From: Saccharomycopsis phalli
Taxonomy: Eukaryota; Ascomycota; Saccharomycetes; Ascoideales; Saccharomycopsidaceae
Reading direction: 5' to 3'
Length of the DNA: 64,000 bases
Assembly: GCA_020342235.1 (NCBI GenBank)
Contig: CP073218.1
Span: 1 to 64,000, forward strand
Shown: positions 50,966 through 60,289 of the stretch, piece after piece
Layout of the letters: every line of letters starts with the position of its first letter
How positions within the stretch are numbered: the stretch's first letter is position 1
Notes under the pieces: generated by a model
The model's database searches: none
What the model was told of the DNA's origin: nothing
Seen by the model: the letters and a program-made list of their open reading frames with translations, nothing else
Made by a program: the position numbers and the translations under genes

Positions 50966-53485
50966 CTACTTTGTCAAGCCCAACTTGTCCATGCGGATCT
51001 TCACTGCGTTACAGTGGGCACCCAATCCCTCAACAGTCGCCACTGCCATTACAGCCGGCCCAATACTCTTCAATCCCTGCTCGCTTATCTCCTGCGACGT
51101 GATATACTTCAAAAACGTGCTGGTGTTGACGCCCGAGTACATGCGGGCATACCCATAGGTAGGCAAGGTGTGGTTGGTACCCGACGAGTAATCGCCGCAC
51201 GACTCTGGGGTAAGCGGCCCAACAAAGACGCTGCCGGCATTGTCGACCAATTTGACATAATCTGGCGCGTTTTTGAGGTGCAAGATCAAGTGTTCTGGCG
51301 CATATAAGTTGGAGTACTTAAAGGCCTGTTCCGGGGTGCGCACCCGCAAGATCAAGCTGTGCTCAATACACTTTTCAATAATCGCCTCTCGCTCAAGCTG
51401 CTTGGCCTGGCGATGAACTGCGTCCTGAATAGCCGCGACTTCTGCGTCGGAAAGGTCAATTGCAATGAGAATCACTTGCGAGTCGACGCCGTGTTCCGCC
51501 TGCGAAAGCAAGTCAGCCGCGACAAAGTCAGGGTCCGACAGCTTGTCCGACACCACAAGCACCTCGCTCGGTCCGGCAGGCATGTCGATCGAGCACAAGG
51601 CTGAGGTGTCGTTCTGCACGTACATCTTTGCCGCAGTGACAAACTGATTTCCTGGGCCCAAGATCTTGTCGCACTTTGGCACCGACTCTGTACCGTAGGC
51701 CATGGCAGCAACTGCCTGTGCTCCGCCAGCCAATACAATGGCCAGGGCCCCGACTTTTTGCGCAACGTACACCACCTCTGGCGTGAGTTTCCCGTCCTTG
51801 CCTGGAGGCGACGCAAACACAATCTCCTTGCACCCTGCGACCTTGGCTGGAACTCCCAACATGAGGGCAGTCGAGGGGAGAACAGCAGTGCCGCCAGGGA
51901 TGTACAATCCCACCTTCTCAATTGGTCTTGCGAACCGCGAGCAAAGCACCCCTGGGCTGGTCTCCACCTTGAGGGTCTCTGACAGAAGCTGGGCCTTGTG
52001 GAACTTGTAGACGTTGTCAATGGACAAGTCCAACGCGTCCTTGATCTCCTGCGGAAGCTGGTACAGCTCTGGAGGGAAGGGCGCTTTTAAAATAGGCGAC
52101 TCGAGCTTGACCTTGTCAAACTTTTCAGTCAATTCGATCAACGCCTTGTCTCCTTCAGCAATGACTTTTTCAATGATTGGATTTACCAATTTCATGATAT
52201 TTGCGGTCGATTGCACCGGCCGTTTGAGGAGTTCCTCCACCTGTTTATCAGAATACTCGGACACGTCGGCGACCTTTAAGTGGATCAATCCGTTTTTCTT
52301 TTGCTCAAGCTTTTGCTCAGGCTTTTGCTCAGTCTTTTGCTCAGTCTTTTGCTCAGTCTTTTGCTCAGTCTTTTGCTCAGTTTTGGCCCCCTCTTCAAGA
52401 TACTTCTTCTTGGCGTCGCCCTTTCTTCGAGTAACCTTTCGGTGCTTCAAGTCCAAGTTCTTGTCAATGTCAGAAAGCGAAACCCCCTGGCTAACACACT
52501 TGGCCAACGTAAAGTAAATCAAGTCGGCAGCCTCCCACGCAATCTCGTCCTTGCTCTCCGCCTCAACCACCTCGTCAGCCTCCTCTCTGATCTTGGCATT
52601 CAACAACTTCGAGTCGCTAAAGAGCCTTGCGGTATACGAGCCAGCAGGAGCAGACTCCTTTCTGCTCTTCAACGTCTGCTCCAACTTGCTTATTCCCTTA
52701 AAGTCCCCAAGACAGCTGTCGGTGTTCAAGTGGCAGAAACCCACACCAGTCTGCTCCACGACAAAATTCAAGCAGTCGCCATCACAGTCGGTGTCCAATC
52801 TCAAGAGTCTCTGAGTAGCCCCAGAGGTCGCGCCTTTGTACCACAATCCGCGCTTTCGTGACTGGTACACTCCCGACTGCGTCTTGATCGCCTCGTTGAT
52901 CGACTCTTTTGACGAGTAAACCAACCCAAGCGAATGGTTTTGCGCATCGGTCACCAAGGTAGTATAAAGCCCATCGGATCTGTCGGTGGTAAGTACTGCA
53001 AACAACAACTCAGACACCGGAATCAAGGATTTGTTGGTGTAGTCCAAGGTAACCTGCTGCGCATTGACAATTGGCACAACGTTTGCGACCAGCTTGTCAA
53101 GACTGAATGCACTACTTCTGTAGTCTGCAAAAGCAGCACGGCACTTTGGAACCTCCAGGTTTTCTGGAACTACATATGCCAAGTCAGGATTTGCAGTGCC
53201 TTGTAAAATGGCAATAAGTCTTGCCTCAGGAACACCAGCATCAACCAACTCTTGTGCAAAACCAGCAGTGACAATCAAATGGCTGACTCCCGAATTTAAC
53301 AAATCAATTGCAGTTTGCAATTGCAACTTCTCACGAGATACATCAACATAGATGTCGCTCAGCGACTCATTGACAAGCTTCTTGTAATCGACACTAGAAG
53401 AAAAATTCACCAAAGCTCGGCCAATGACGCTGAACAAATTTATATCCTCGGCATTGTCAAAAAATGGAAGCAAAGGAAAAGTCAT
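50966..53485 (-). CDS. HIS4: trifunctional histidine biosynthesis enzyme His4
   Basis: 839 aa from the ATG at 53,485 (MTFPLLPFFDN, as in yeast MVLPILPLIDD); the frame runs upstream without ATG. Domains: a degenerate N-terminal region (1-180); phosphoribosyl-AMP cyclohydrolase (about 185-275; SGVYQSRKRGLWYKG, TDCDGDC, GVGFCH); phosphoribosyl-ATP pyrophosphatase (about 285-370; KIREEADEVVEAESKDEIAWEAADLIYF); histidinol dehydrogenase (about 400-835; GLYIPGGTAVLPST, LGPGNQFVTAAKMYVQ, QAEHGVDSQVIL, ESCGDYSSGTNHTLP). It catalyses steps 2, 3, 9 and 10 of histidine synthesis. The linker between the second and third domains holds about seven QKTEQ-like pentapeptides, unlike the yeast protein. A Gcn4-type TGACTCA lies 58 bp upstream. 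Confidence 0.97.
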   Translation of the reverse strand: MTFPLLPFFDNAEDINLFSVIGRALVNFSSSVDYKKLVNESLSDIYVDVSREKLQLQTAIDLLNSGVSHLIVTAGFAQELVDAGVPEARLIAILQGTANPDLAYVVPENLEVPKCRAAFADYRSSAFSLDKLVANVVPIVNAQQVTLDYTNKSLIPVSELLFAVLTTDRSDGLYTTLVTDAQNHSLGLVYSSKESINEAIKTQSGVYQSRKRGLWYKGATSGATQRLLRLDTDCDGDCLNFVVEQTGVGFCHLNTDSCLGDFKGISKLEQTLKSRKESAPAGSYTARLFSDSKLLNAKIREEADEVVEAESKDEIAWEAADLIYFTLAKCVSQGVSLSDIDKNLDLKHRKVTRRKGDAKKKYLEEGAKTEQKTEQKTEQKTEQKTEQKPEQKLEQKKNGLIHLKVADVSEYSDKQVEELLKRPVQSTANIMKLVNPIIEKVIAEGDKALIELTEKFDKVKLESPILKAPFPPELYQLPQEIKDALDLSIDNVYKFHKAQLLSETLKVETSPGVLCSRFARPIEKVGLYIPGGTAVLPSTALMLGVPAKVAGCKEIVFASPPGKDGKLTPEVVYVAQKVGALAIVLAGGAQAVAAMAYGTESVPKCDKILGPGNQFVTAAKMYVQNDTSALCSIDMPAGPSEVLVVSDKLSDPDFVAADLLSQAEHGVDSQVILIAIDLSDAEVAAIQDAVHRQAKQLEREAIIEKCIEHSLILRVRTPEQAFKYSNLYAPEHLILHLKNAPDYVKLVDNAGSVFVGPLTPESCGDYSSGTNHTLPTYGYARMYSGVNTSTFLKYITSQEISEQGLKSIGPAVMAVATVEGLGAHCNAVKIRMDKLGLTK
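52297..52387 (-). repeat. 15-bp coding tandem repeat in the HIS4 linker
   Basis: About six to seven near-perfect copies of a CTTTTGCTCAGT-type unit encode QKTEQ/QKPEQ/QKLEQ between the pyrophosphatase and dehydrogenase domains. Units are in frame, so copy-number change would only alter linker length. Confidence 0.9.
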
Positions 53486-53542
53486 TGCGAAACAATTCAC
53501 TCAGTTTGTGCTAGAAGATCGTCTCGAAACCAGAAATTTTCA

Positions 53543-53549
53543 TGACTCA
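53543..53549 (+). promoter_or_regulatory. Gcn4-type site upstream of HIS4
   Basis: Perfect TGACTCA 58 bp from the HIS4 start. Gcn4 activates HIS4 through such sites in budding yeast, so general amino-acid control is expected here. The site overlaps the upstream ATG of the divergent small frame. Confidence 0.7.
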
Positions 53550-53622
53550 CGAGATATCAAATAGAGGGTGCGGCACCCCGTCATACGTTGACACTGGTAA
53601 GAGAGAGCAAAAAAAAAAGGCA

Positions 53623-53895
53623 ATGACATTTAATTTACCAAACTTGCCCAAGATGAAATTGGTTGGCGTCACTTGTGTAGGTTGTCTAAATTATCTCGTG
53701 GATAATTTCAGTGCGATAAGGGCCCATCGTCCTACTTGCATAGAGTGTGACCTAAATAGTAATGGAACAGAGCAATGCAGAAACCCCTCCTTGATCCCGA
53801 TTGCTCTTGACATGATTACCGACTATTATTGTGGCTGGTCTGAGAAGATATTTAAGTCAGAAACCATCCAGATCTGCAATCTGGTGCTCATTTAA
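53623..53895 (+). CDS. small cysteine-rich ORF, hypothetical
   Basis: 90 aa from the ATG at 53,623, right after an A10 run typical of yeast leaders. An in-frame ATG at 53,542 would add 27 codons but overlaps the Gcn4 site only 57 bp from the HIS4 start. Two CxxC pairs (CVGC and CIEC, about 27 residues apart) could bind one zinc ion. IRAHRPTCIECD is the most protein-like segment. No family recognised. Coding status is uncertain. Confidence 0.4.
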   Translation: MTFNLPNLPKMKLVGVTCVGCLNYLVDNFSAIRAHRPTCIECDLNSNGTEQCRNPSLIPIALDMITDYYCGWSEKIFKSETIQICNLVLI

Positions 53896-54670
53896 TGGGA
53901 TAAATGTGTCGCTATTCTGATGGAGTATTGTGGTCTGTTGCTATGACTTCATACCCCCTGACTTACTCAGGTGACACACTCATCCGATAATGATTGTACA
54001 CTTGCCATTTTGATACTATCCAGATTGACATTTTTGGACTAGTACGGCAACGACGGTTCTGCCAGTCCCAATCTGTATACAAATGATTGAATCTTGCTTG
54101 TCAAATTTCAGCTCACCGCGTTGACTCTGAATCAACTGAGACAGACTACGTCACATTGGATGGATTGTGTCTCTGTGGAATAGTCTTTAAGAATATGAAG
54201 CTACACGACGGTTGCGTCGACACGGTCTCCTGGAGAGTGCAAGACAAGTCCTGCTAAAATAAGAGACAATGGCTGGGAAGTACCAGACGAGTCTTTCTAA
54301 AATAAGAGACAATGGCTGGAAAGTACAAGACAAGTCTTGCTAGAATACTAGACAAAGCCTAGAAAATACAAGACAAATCTTCCTAAAATACAAGACAATG
54401 CCTGGAATACAGGAGACTACTTGCAAGGCACTAGTTCGTCTATATACAGTGATGCTGCTGGAGTGAGACTACTGTACATGACTACACACTGTGCCCTAGA
54501 CATTTGCCCTGAGGCCCGCGTCTTACTACAAGTTGCCATCCAGTATTCTGCAATCAATATGTACTACTATTTACTCCATTGTTTGAGCGTACTCATTATA
54601 GATATGAAAGAATGATTAAAAATGTAAATTACCCAACTAGCAAAACAAATAAGGTCATGAATCATGAGGA
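53896..54670. other. intergenic with about 42-bp tandem repeats
   Basis: Convergent gap between the small ORF and the coiled-coil gene. From about 54,239 to 54,420 there are about five degenerate units containing GACAAGTCTTGCTARAATA and ACAATGCCTGGAAAGTAC-like halves. The frame at 54,421-54,615 has no ATG-led, domain-bearing product. Confidence 0.6.
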
Positions 54671-55711
54671 CTAGAAAAATAAAATCGACTTTGGCCGCGG
54701 CGACACCTTTGGTATATGGTCCAGGCAGTACTGCACCAAGGACCGTCTCTTACTCAGACTTGTCTTAGTCTGAATCCCAAACTCTTGTCCCTCGTCTCGA
54801 GGCACATAGTAGAGCGCCTGGCTCACGACACGCTGTTGGCCCTTGTTCAACGAAAGCAAGCTCGAGCTCGAGTTCTGTTGCCGGAGTGTTCCGTGACTGT
54901 ACTGCGCACGACGCTTCAACTCTGTAGGACCCACGAAAACTGGCTCGTCAAAAAACGCTGGCTCTGCCTTGGAAAACTGGGTGTTTGGTGTCGTTGGTGA
55001 GTTGGGCGACTCCAGGAAGCAGTCCAGGGTCTCTGTTGGGAAGTCAAACGTAGGGTCAAAGGATATCTCTGGGCAAAAGTCGTTAATTTCGTCATGGTCG
55101 GACGCCAAGTTTTCACTTGACTTGTACTTTTGGAGGCTCTCGCTTAGCTCGGCAATGGACTTTTCCAAGCACGAGATCCGGTTGGAGAGCTTTGCGTTCT
55201 GCCTCTCCTTGATCTTGAGCCCCTCAAAAAGCGCCTTGTTGGTTTCTTCATATGTGGTCTGAAGCTCGAGCTCTAGACTGCTCCGGGCCTGCGGATTACT
55301 GGCGGAAAACACAGAAGGGCTGGCAGAACTGAGTGTGCTGATGCTGGAAATGTGCCGGCGGTGCGTTTGCACCGGCATGGTGATATCTCCTGCAACCGGC
55401 TTAAAAATTTCCACTGGCTGGTCACCAATGGCACAGCCATTGCACTGCAGCAATCTGGACTCGTACTCCTCAATCAACTTCTCGTTCTTTGCCCGTTCGT
55501 TCCGCAACTCGTATTCGACATAATCCAACTTGGCTCGTAAAGTTGGCACTTGGAGAGCCTCGCCCTGGAGCTTGGACACTTCGTCCGTCAACTGGCGGAT
55601 TTTTGTTCTCACGGTTTTCTTTCTTTGTAGATCGTTGGCATAGTAGCTCTGCTGCAATCGCGAGGCATTGCCCTTGGACAGGTTGAACTTGTTCAACAAC
55701 TTTTCAAGCAT
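54671..55711 (-). CDS. coiled-coil protein, function unknown
   Basis: 346 aa from the ATG at 55,711 (MLEKLLNKFNLSKGNASRL); the frame runs upstream only from non-ATG codons. A first coiled coil is at about 30-95 (RQLTDEVSKLQGEAL, LRAKLDYVEYELRNERAKNEK), followed by a Ser-rich linker and a second coiled coil at about 145-200 (ELELQTTYEETNKALFEGL). Then comes an acidic Pro/Phe-rich stretch, and the tail is basic and Ser-rich (KTSLSKRRSLVQYCLDHIPK). The family is not recognised. A cytoskeletal or polarity adaptor would fit but is a guess. Confidence 0.7.
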   Translation of the reverse strand: MLEKLLNKFNLSKGNASRLQQSYYANDLQRKKTVRTKIRQLTDEVSKLQGEALQVPTLRAKLDYVEYELRNERAKNEKLIEEYESRLLQCNGCAIGDQPVEIFKPVAGDITMPVQTHRRHISSISTLSSASPSVFSASNPQARSSLELELQTTYEETNKALFEGLKIKERQNAKLSNRISCLEKSIAELSESLQKYKSSENLASDHDEINDFCPEISFDPTFDFPTETLDCFLESPNSPTTPNTQFSKAEPAFFDEPVFVGPTELKRRAQYSHGTLRQQNSSSSLLSLNKGQQRVVSQALYYVPRDEGQEFGIQTKTSLSKRRSLVQYCLDHIPKVSPRPKSILFF

Positions 55712-56014
55712 GCTGAGTGTTTTTTGGAAAAGCAGGATTTGCAGATTACAAATACTATGCCCCCTAAGAAATGGCTGTGTTAAAAATATGTACTGTCTAA
55801 AAATAGGATACATGCATGCGTGTGCAGAACAGCGTTGTACATTTGAATATAAAAATGACACAATGGGCCCACAGTACCATGGTCTTTATTAACTATATTG
55901 ATCCGGGTCACTGCAATCAAGCCGGGTCAGTATATTCAAGCATCCATGGATTTACTGCTGGATCATTGCTGGATCATTGCTGGATCCACTGCTAGATTCA
56001 CCATCCCGATCCAT
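55712..56014. other. intergenic with 11-bp repeats
   Basis: Promoter of the coiled-coil gene and 3' flank of LSB5. About 55,955-55,995 has three to four copies of a GCTGGATCATT-like unit. TATAAAAA lies near 55,848 on the minus strand side. Nothing else seen. Confidence 0.5.
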
Positions 56015-57106
56015 CTAGTCGTCCTCCACCTTGTGGTTGTCAGCAAAAGGATTGTTTTCATCCTCCTCTGACGACTCATAATTGTACAGTTCCCCTTCAG
56101 ACAGCCGCGTGACAACAGACCGTCTGTCTTCGTCGGGATCTATAAACCCACTCGTATGCAGAGTGCCGTCGTCTGGCTTCGAGTAGTCAGAGTACTTTTG
56201 CAATGCCTCCACCAACTCGTCGTTTGCGTGAATCAAAAGCCCTAGGTAGTGGCCCTCGTTCACCACCTGTAGATACCGTAACACCTTGCGGCGAATCTGC
56301 CGGCACTTTTCAAAGTTGATGGCACACCGGTCGTTGTCGAGTGCCAATTCCCCACTCGCCCGATTGAGCGACGAAAGCTCGTTCTTCAATATCGTGGCAC
56401 TGGCCCCGGCCTGCGAGATGATCTTCTCAATCTCCGGCCCAGCTTTGCTGGTGTCGATTGCGGGAATTTCATACTGGTTGTCCAAGTCCCGGTTGCTCGT
56501 CCCCCCGGTTGCTGGACGAGGCCGGCTACTGATACTCCCGAGCTCGTTTTCCGAGAACTCGTCGGCCGAGTCGTTCATGAACTGAGGAACCTGGCGCGCG
56601 GCGGCACGTGCCCGGTTTGGCTTGTAGTACTGGCTGGCGTACTTGTTCAACGCGACCAATTTGGCGTATTTTGGGTCCAGGGCAAACTCCAGGTTCCAGC
56701 CAATGACCATGGCAATCAACTTCTTGCGCACCCAAGGAATCACATGGTCGTCTGAGATCATCACGCGCAATCGCTCGTTGAGCTTCGAGTCGCCGTACAA
56801 GGGTGCCAACGGACTGCCGCCATTGGACACAAGCAACTCCAAAAGCACCAACGTTCGGTGCTGCACCGACGGCGAGCCGTACTTGAGCTTCTTTCGGATC
56901 GCCCGTGCCGCTTCCACCGCACTAAGGTTAGTCGTCCCTGGATCCCCCACATATACTTACCCATCCCCCGGCTGGGTCTTGATTGCGTCCAAGAGCCCCA
57001 CCAAATGGACCTCGGGCTCATACTGTAGCACCGACTTGTCGGTCAATAGGTTGTTGATGATAATGGTGATTGTCGTCGTCGGCTTGTCCTCACTAAAGAG
57101 CCCCAT
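56015..57106 (-). CDS. LSB5: Lsb5-like VHS/GAT adaptor, two exons
   Basis: Exons 57,106-56,961 and 56,921-56,015, giving 350 aa. Exon 1 (MGLFSEDKPTTTITIIINNL) and the start of exon 2 (VEAARAIRKKLKYGSPSVQHRTLVLLELLVSNGG) together form the VHS domain (about 10-140). A GAT-like helical region follows (about 185-285, ILKNELSSLNRASGELALDND). The C-terminus is acidic and ends NPFADNHKVEDD, an NPF motif that can bind EH domains. Lsb5 links endocytosis, ubiquitin and actin (Las17/Bee1, Sla1) at the plasma membrane in yeast. Splicing is required: the upstream exon otherwise stops at once, and the joined frame restores the EAARA(I/L)RKK(I/L)KYG family signature. Confidence 0.9.
56922..56960 (-). other. 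39-nt spliceosomal intron of LSB5
   Basis: 5' site GTAAGT, branch motif GACTAAC and 3' site CTTAG, with about six bases between branch A and the AG. It interrupts a codon after its second base, and joining gives a continuous VHS domain. Confidence 0.88.
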
Positions 57107-57183
57107 GTTTGTCGTTTATATCCACAGAAAAGGGGTGCAAGCAAATCGCCCCACCATCCTGGATTACCCGGGTCCATGGCTCC

Positions 57184-57295
57184 AAGACATGCGGCTGGTT
57201 ACACACGGGTTGCTAGCTACACACGGGTTGCTGCTTACTCTATACGGATTGCTGGTCCGTATAGAGATTGCTGGCTACACACGGATTGCTATTGT
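57184..57295 (+). repeat. minisatellite between CHS and LSB5
   Basis: Five to six degenerate units of about 18-20 bp around GCTACACACGGGTTGCT, including variants with CTATACGGATTGCTG. It sits in the LSB5 promoter and just beyond the chitin synthase stop. Confidence 0.65.
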
Positions 57296-57310
57296 ACATT
57301 ATTCGTATAT

Positions 57311-60289
57311 TTACCACTGCTTCATCGCACGGTTAGTCGACCGGAGCCGCAGCTCGCTCGTCCACTTCTCCCACACATGCTGGACCATGTAAATCACACA
57401 CCCCAAGAACCGAAACGCCGCTAGGAACGCAACTATCCACAAGATCACCGTCAAATACACCTCGGACCGCCGCTCGTACGAACTGCGGATATTCGAGCTG
57501 TTGGTGAACCCGTCGTTGCTGAGCACAACCACCACCACTATAATGTTGGTGCTCATCCAAAAAAGCACCACCAAAGACCGCACCAACGCAAAGTAGTCCT
57601 TCTCCTTGAGCTCCCGGCTTCGCATGTCCCGGTTCGCCCGTATTCCCCACCGGATCTCCTTCCGGTCGTCAATCTCTCCCTGCGAAAACGGAATGTTCTT
57701 GAGCTGCCGCTGGTACTGGTCAGACACTTCCTCTGGCGCAATCGGAGCATCGTCCAACAACACATACAAGTAATTCTGCTCGCCAGGAATGTCACCCTCC
57801 AACCGGTACGCCGCTCTTCCCCGCTGCTCCGTACTAATCTCCTGGAGCGTCTTTGGCTTCGTCACCTCCTCCACAGCATCGTCCCGGTTACCCCATGACA
57901 AGTCGTGGAGATTGCAAAACGCATAAATGTTCAACACATTGATGTACGTAGGGCTGATCAACAAGTATTGCAAGAAGGACGTAAACATGTGCCATGGCTC
58001 AAAGTAGAGAAACGACGCCACAAAGTATAGCACATACGTCGACGCCAGCGACACCAAAATGTCTCTGAATCTGCTATTGTGGAACACGAGATCGTGGAAG
58101 TTCTTCGTCTGCTCAAAGCCCTGGACTGCCTTCACTGTCAAGAAAATCGCAGCAAATATCGTGTATATCATGAGCACGGCATAGAAGATGAGCATGGCAA
58201 AATAGAACTTCGCCGTTCCCTCAGGCCGGTTTCCAAACGACAACACAAACGTGATCACCGTGGTGGCAATGTAGAGCCACAAGAAAATGCCGGCAAGCAC
58301 ATTGGCTGCCCCAAAGTACGGCCCAATGGACTTGGTCAAGATCCGAAACACCAAGAAGAACGACGCAATGCTGAACCACGACACAACCAACTGCACAAAC
58401 TGGTAGACAAACTCCAACTGCAAAATCAACTTCCGGCCAAAGTTGTGGCCCGACGTCCACAAGCGACCAAAGTTCGTGATCGAGTAGAACGAGGCAAAGA
58501 ACGACCCATTCAACCATCGTCGTCGCTGCTTTACCAATGACGACATGGAGATCGGCGTATCAGTAGATGCACTCGCCAGCTTCACATACTTTAATATCCA
58601 GTTGTAGTTCTTCTTTGTCACCACCTCAAAGCAGAGAATCCGGTCCTCTGCAAGGTACATGTTCTTTTCAAACACCCCAGCCTCCTGCAAGTCCAACGTC
58701 TCACCCTTGAAATACTTCTCCAAGGGTCCTCTCCCCGTGACTGGGTCGTTCTGCACAGCCTCGAACCGGTAGGCACTAAAAGCACCGGGCAACACCGTAA
58801 TGAACCCCAATACGGACTCCGTCGGCTTATCAAGGATATTCGACATCTTGTACTCAAAGTTCTGTGCAGCCACCAATGGGTTAAGAAGCTCCTTGAACTT
58901 CGGCCCCAATGCTGCCTTGATCTCACCACACGCACCCCCGACTTGTGGGTCCAAATAAAAGGCCTTCCAGAGCTCATATATGGAGTCCTTTTCGGGCTGG
59001 GTCCCTGCATCAAGGAGACACACGACCCGTGGCTGAAGTGCGTTGGCAAACGCCTCGAAGCACCACCGGTGCGAATTGATCTTTTTCTTGTTCCGCTCCT
59101 TCAAGCAAAAGAGAAGCTGGACAGGAGTTGAAATCTTGGCAAATCGAATATCGGTATCCTCAAGCTTCGAGAAACCCACCTGGGTCGTGTGTTCGTAAAT
59201 GTGCGCTTCGACATCCTGGTCACGGATCTTGGTCTTGGCAAAACCAGCTTGGTATCCTCCAATGGCCTCCAAGAATGACAAGGTCTTTGGATTGACCTTA
59301 TTTCGTCCATCGGCAACAAGACACACCACGATCTTGGACCATGCGTCCTGGTCCCACATTTCGTGGTTTTTCAAACGGCACATGTACTCAATGTTGTGGA
59401 ACACCCCTTTCAAGGTCCGCGCAACCAACACTGGCTCTTCATCGTAGAGGGTGATGCAGATCAAGAGCTCGGTGCTTCGACGACCAGCATTGTCGTTCTG
59501 TCGTAACGCAAAGTTCTTGGCAAGAAACTGGTCCGGCTGGCACGTGACGGCAGAGTACCGGATGTACTGGCACTCTCTGTGTGATTTGAGATTGCCATAC
59601 TGTCGAAGTAATTCTTCGGCAACGGGCAAGTCTATGACGATATTTTCGCCCTTTTTGAACACCTTCGACGCTTCTTCCTTTGGTGGGGCAAAGGCCGGGT
59701 GCTGGAATCGTTTCTCTGCCAAATCCTCGCCATAAAACCCGTCCTCAGGGTACACATCAGTGGCAGTTGTCTCAGATTCGTTATCTGCATCCACCACTGC
59801 TGGGTTGCCAAAATCACGACCACGAGCACTGTTGTCCAACTCAGTCGTTTGCTGGTGGAGAATAGGAACCACTTGTGGTGGCAGAGGAGTATGATTGTCT
59901 TGGTCATTTGGGTATTGAAAATTCTGGCTTGGATGCTGGTTTGGATAAACGTTATGCTGTCGATTTTGATCGGGATAAACTTGATTGTGGTGATTCTGAG
60001 GACCCTCGTAACTTTGACCTTGGTCCTGGTGCGGAATCGGCATTGATTGATAGTGTGACGGATGATCTAGGTATTCTGGAAACGGTCGGAAACCCTCTGC
60101 ATCTCTCACTGCAGCATACTCCATCTCTTCGGAGTCAAACGAATTGTTGCTGTGATAGTTTGCCTGTGCACCGGTCTCCCGGTTCTGCGACTCCCCCTGG
60201 TGATGTGATTCGCCTTGGGGATGTGGCTGGAATCGCTGTCGGACCTGGAACCCTTGGACCCGGCCTGCATTATTGGTAGAATTGTACAT
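57311..60289 (-). CDS. chitin synthase (Chs1/Chs2 type)
   Basis: 992 aa. The N-terminal 1-250 is Gln/His/Asn-rich and disordered. The GT2 catalytic part runs from about 270 (ELLICITLYDEEPVLVARTL) through LLDAGTQP, ITVLPGAFSAYR, LAEDRIL (about 546) and QRRRWLNGSF (about 588), holding the conserved acids and the QRRRW product-binding motif. At least six hydrophobic segments follow (about 620-800 and near the C-terminus), as in division 1 chitin synthases that act at the plasma membrane for septum or wall chitin. Class I versus II cannot be decided by eye. Divergent from the MFS gene, 744 bp apart. No intron. Confidence 0.95.
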   Translation of the reverse strand: MYNSTNNAGRVQGFQVRQRFQPHPQGESHHQGESQNRETGAQANYHSNNSFDSEEMEYAAVRDAEGFRPFPEYLDHPSHYQSMPIPHQDQGQSYEGPQNHHNQVYPDQNRQHNVYPNQHPSQNFQYPNDQDNHTPLPPQVVPILHQQTTELDNSARGRDFGNPAVVDADNESETTATDVYPEDGFYGEDLAEKRFQHPAFAPPKEEASKVFKKGENIVIDLPVAEELLRQYGNLKSHRECQYIRYSAVTCQPDQFLAKNFALRQNDNAGRRSTELLICITLYDEEPVLVARTLKGVFHNIEYMCRLKNHEMWDQDAWSKIVVCLVADGRNKVNPKTLSFLEAIGGYQAGFAKTKIRDQDVEAHIYEHTTQVGFSKLEDTDIRFAKISTPVQLLFCLKERNKKKINSHRWCFEAFANALQPRVVCLLDAGTQPEKDSIYELWKAFYLDPQVGGACGEIKAALGPKFKELLNPLVAAQNFEYKMSNILDKPTESVLGFITVLPGAFSAYRFEAVQNDPVTGRGPLEKYFKGETLDLQEAGVFEKNMYLAEDRILCFEVVTKKNYNWILKYVKLASASTDTPISMSSLVKQRRRWLNGSFFASFYSITNFGRLWTSGHNFGRKLILQLEFVYQFVQLVVSWFSIASFFLVFRILTKSIGPYFGAANVLAGIFLWLYIATTVITFVLSFGNRPEGTAKFYFAMLIFYAVLMIYTIFAAIFLTVKAVQGFEQTKNFHDLVFHNSRFRDILVSLASTYVLYFVASFLYFEPWHMFTSFLQYLLISPTYINVLNIYAFCNLHDLSWGNRDDAVEEVTKPKTLQEISTEQRGRAAYRLEGDIPGEQNYLYVLLDDAPIAPEEVSDQYQRQLKNIPFSQGEIDDRKEIRWGIRANRDMRSRELKEKDYFALVRSLVVLFWMSTNIIVVVVVLSNDGFTNSSNIRSSYERRSEVYLTVILWIVAFLAAFRFLGCVIYMVQHVWEKWTSELRLRSTNRAMKQW

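Noticed and set aside
50966-53500. Longer HIS4 start at 53,500
   Set aside because: The first codon there is GTG; the ATG at 53,485 gives the N-terminus expected for His4.
54671-55861. Longer start of the coiled-coil gene at 55,861
   Set aside because: Starts on GTG and adds a Cys/Phe-rich stretch out of character; ATG at 55,711 preferred.
56015-56950. LSB5 as a single-exon gene starting at 56,950
   Set aside because: That start is a GTG inside the intron; the true first exon with half of the VHS domain lies upstream.
57311-60289. Antisense and shifted frames in the chitin synthase gene (for example 58,079-58,540)
   Set aside because: Chance frames in a GC-richer coding region; no domains.
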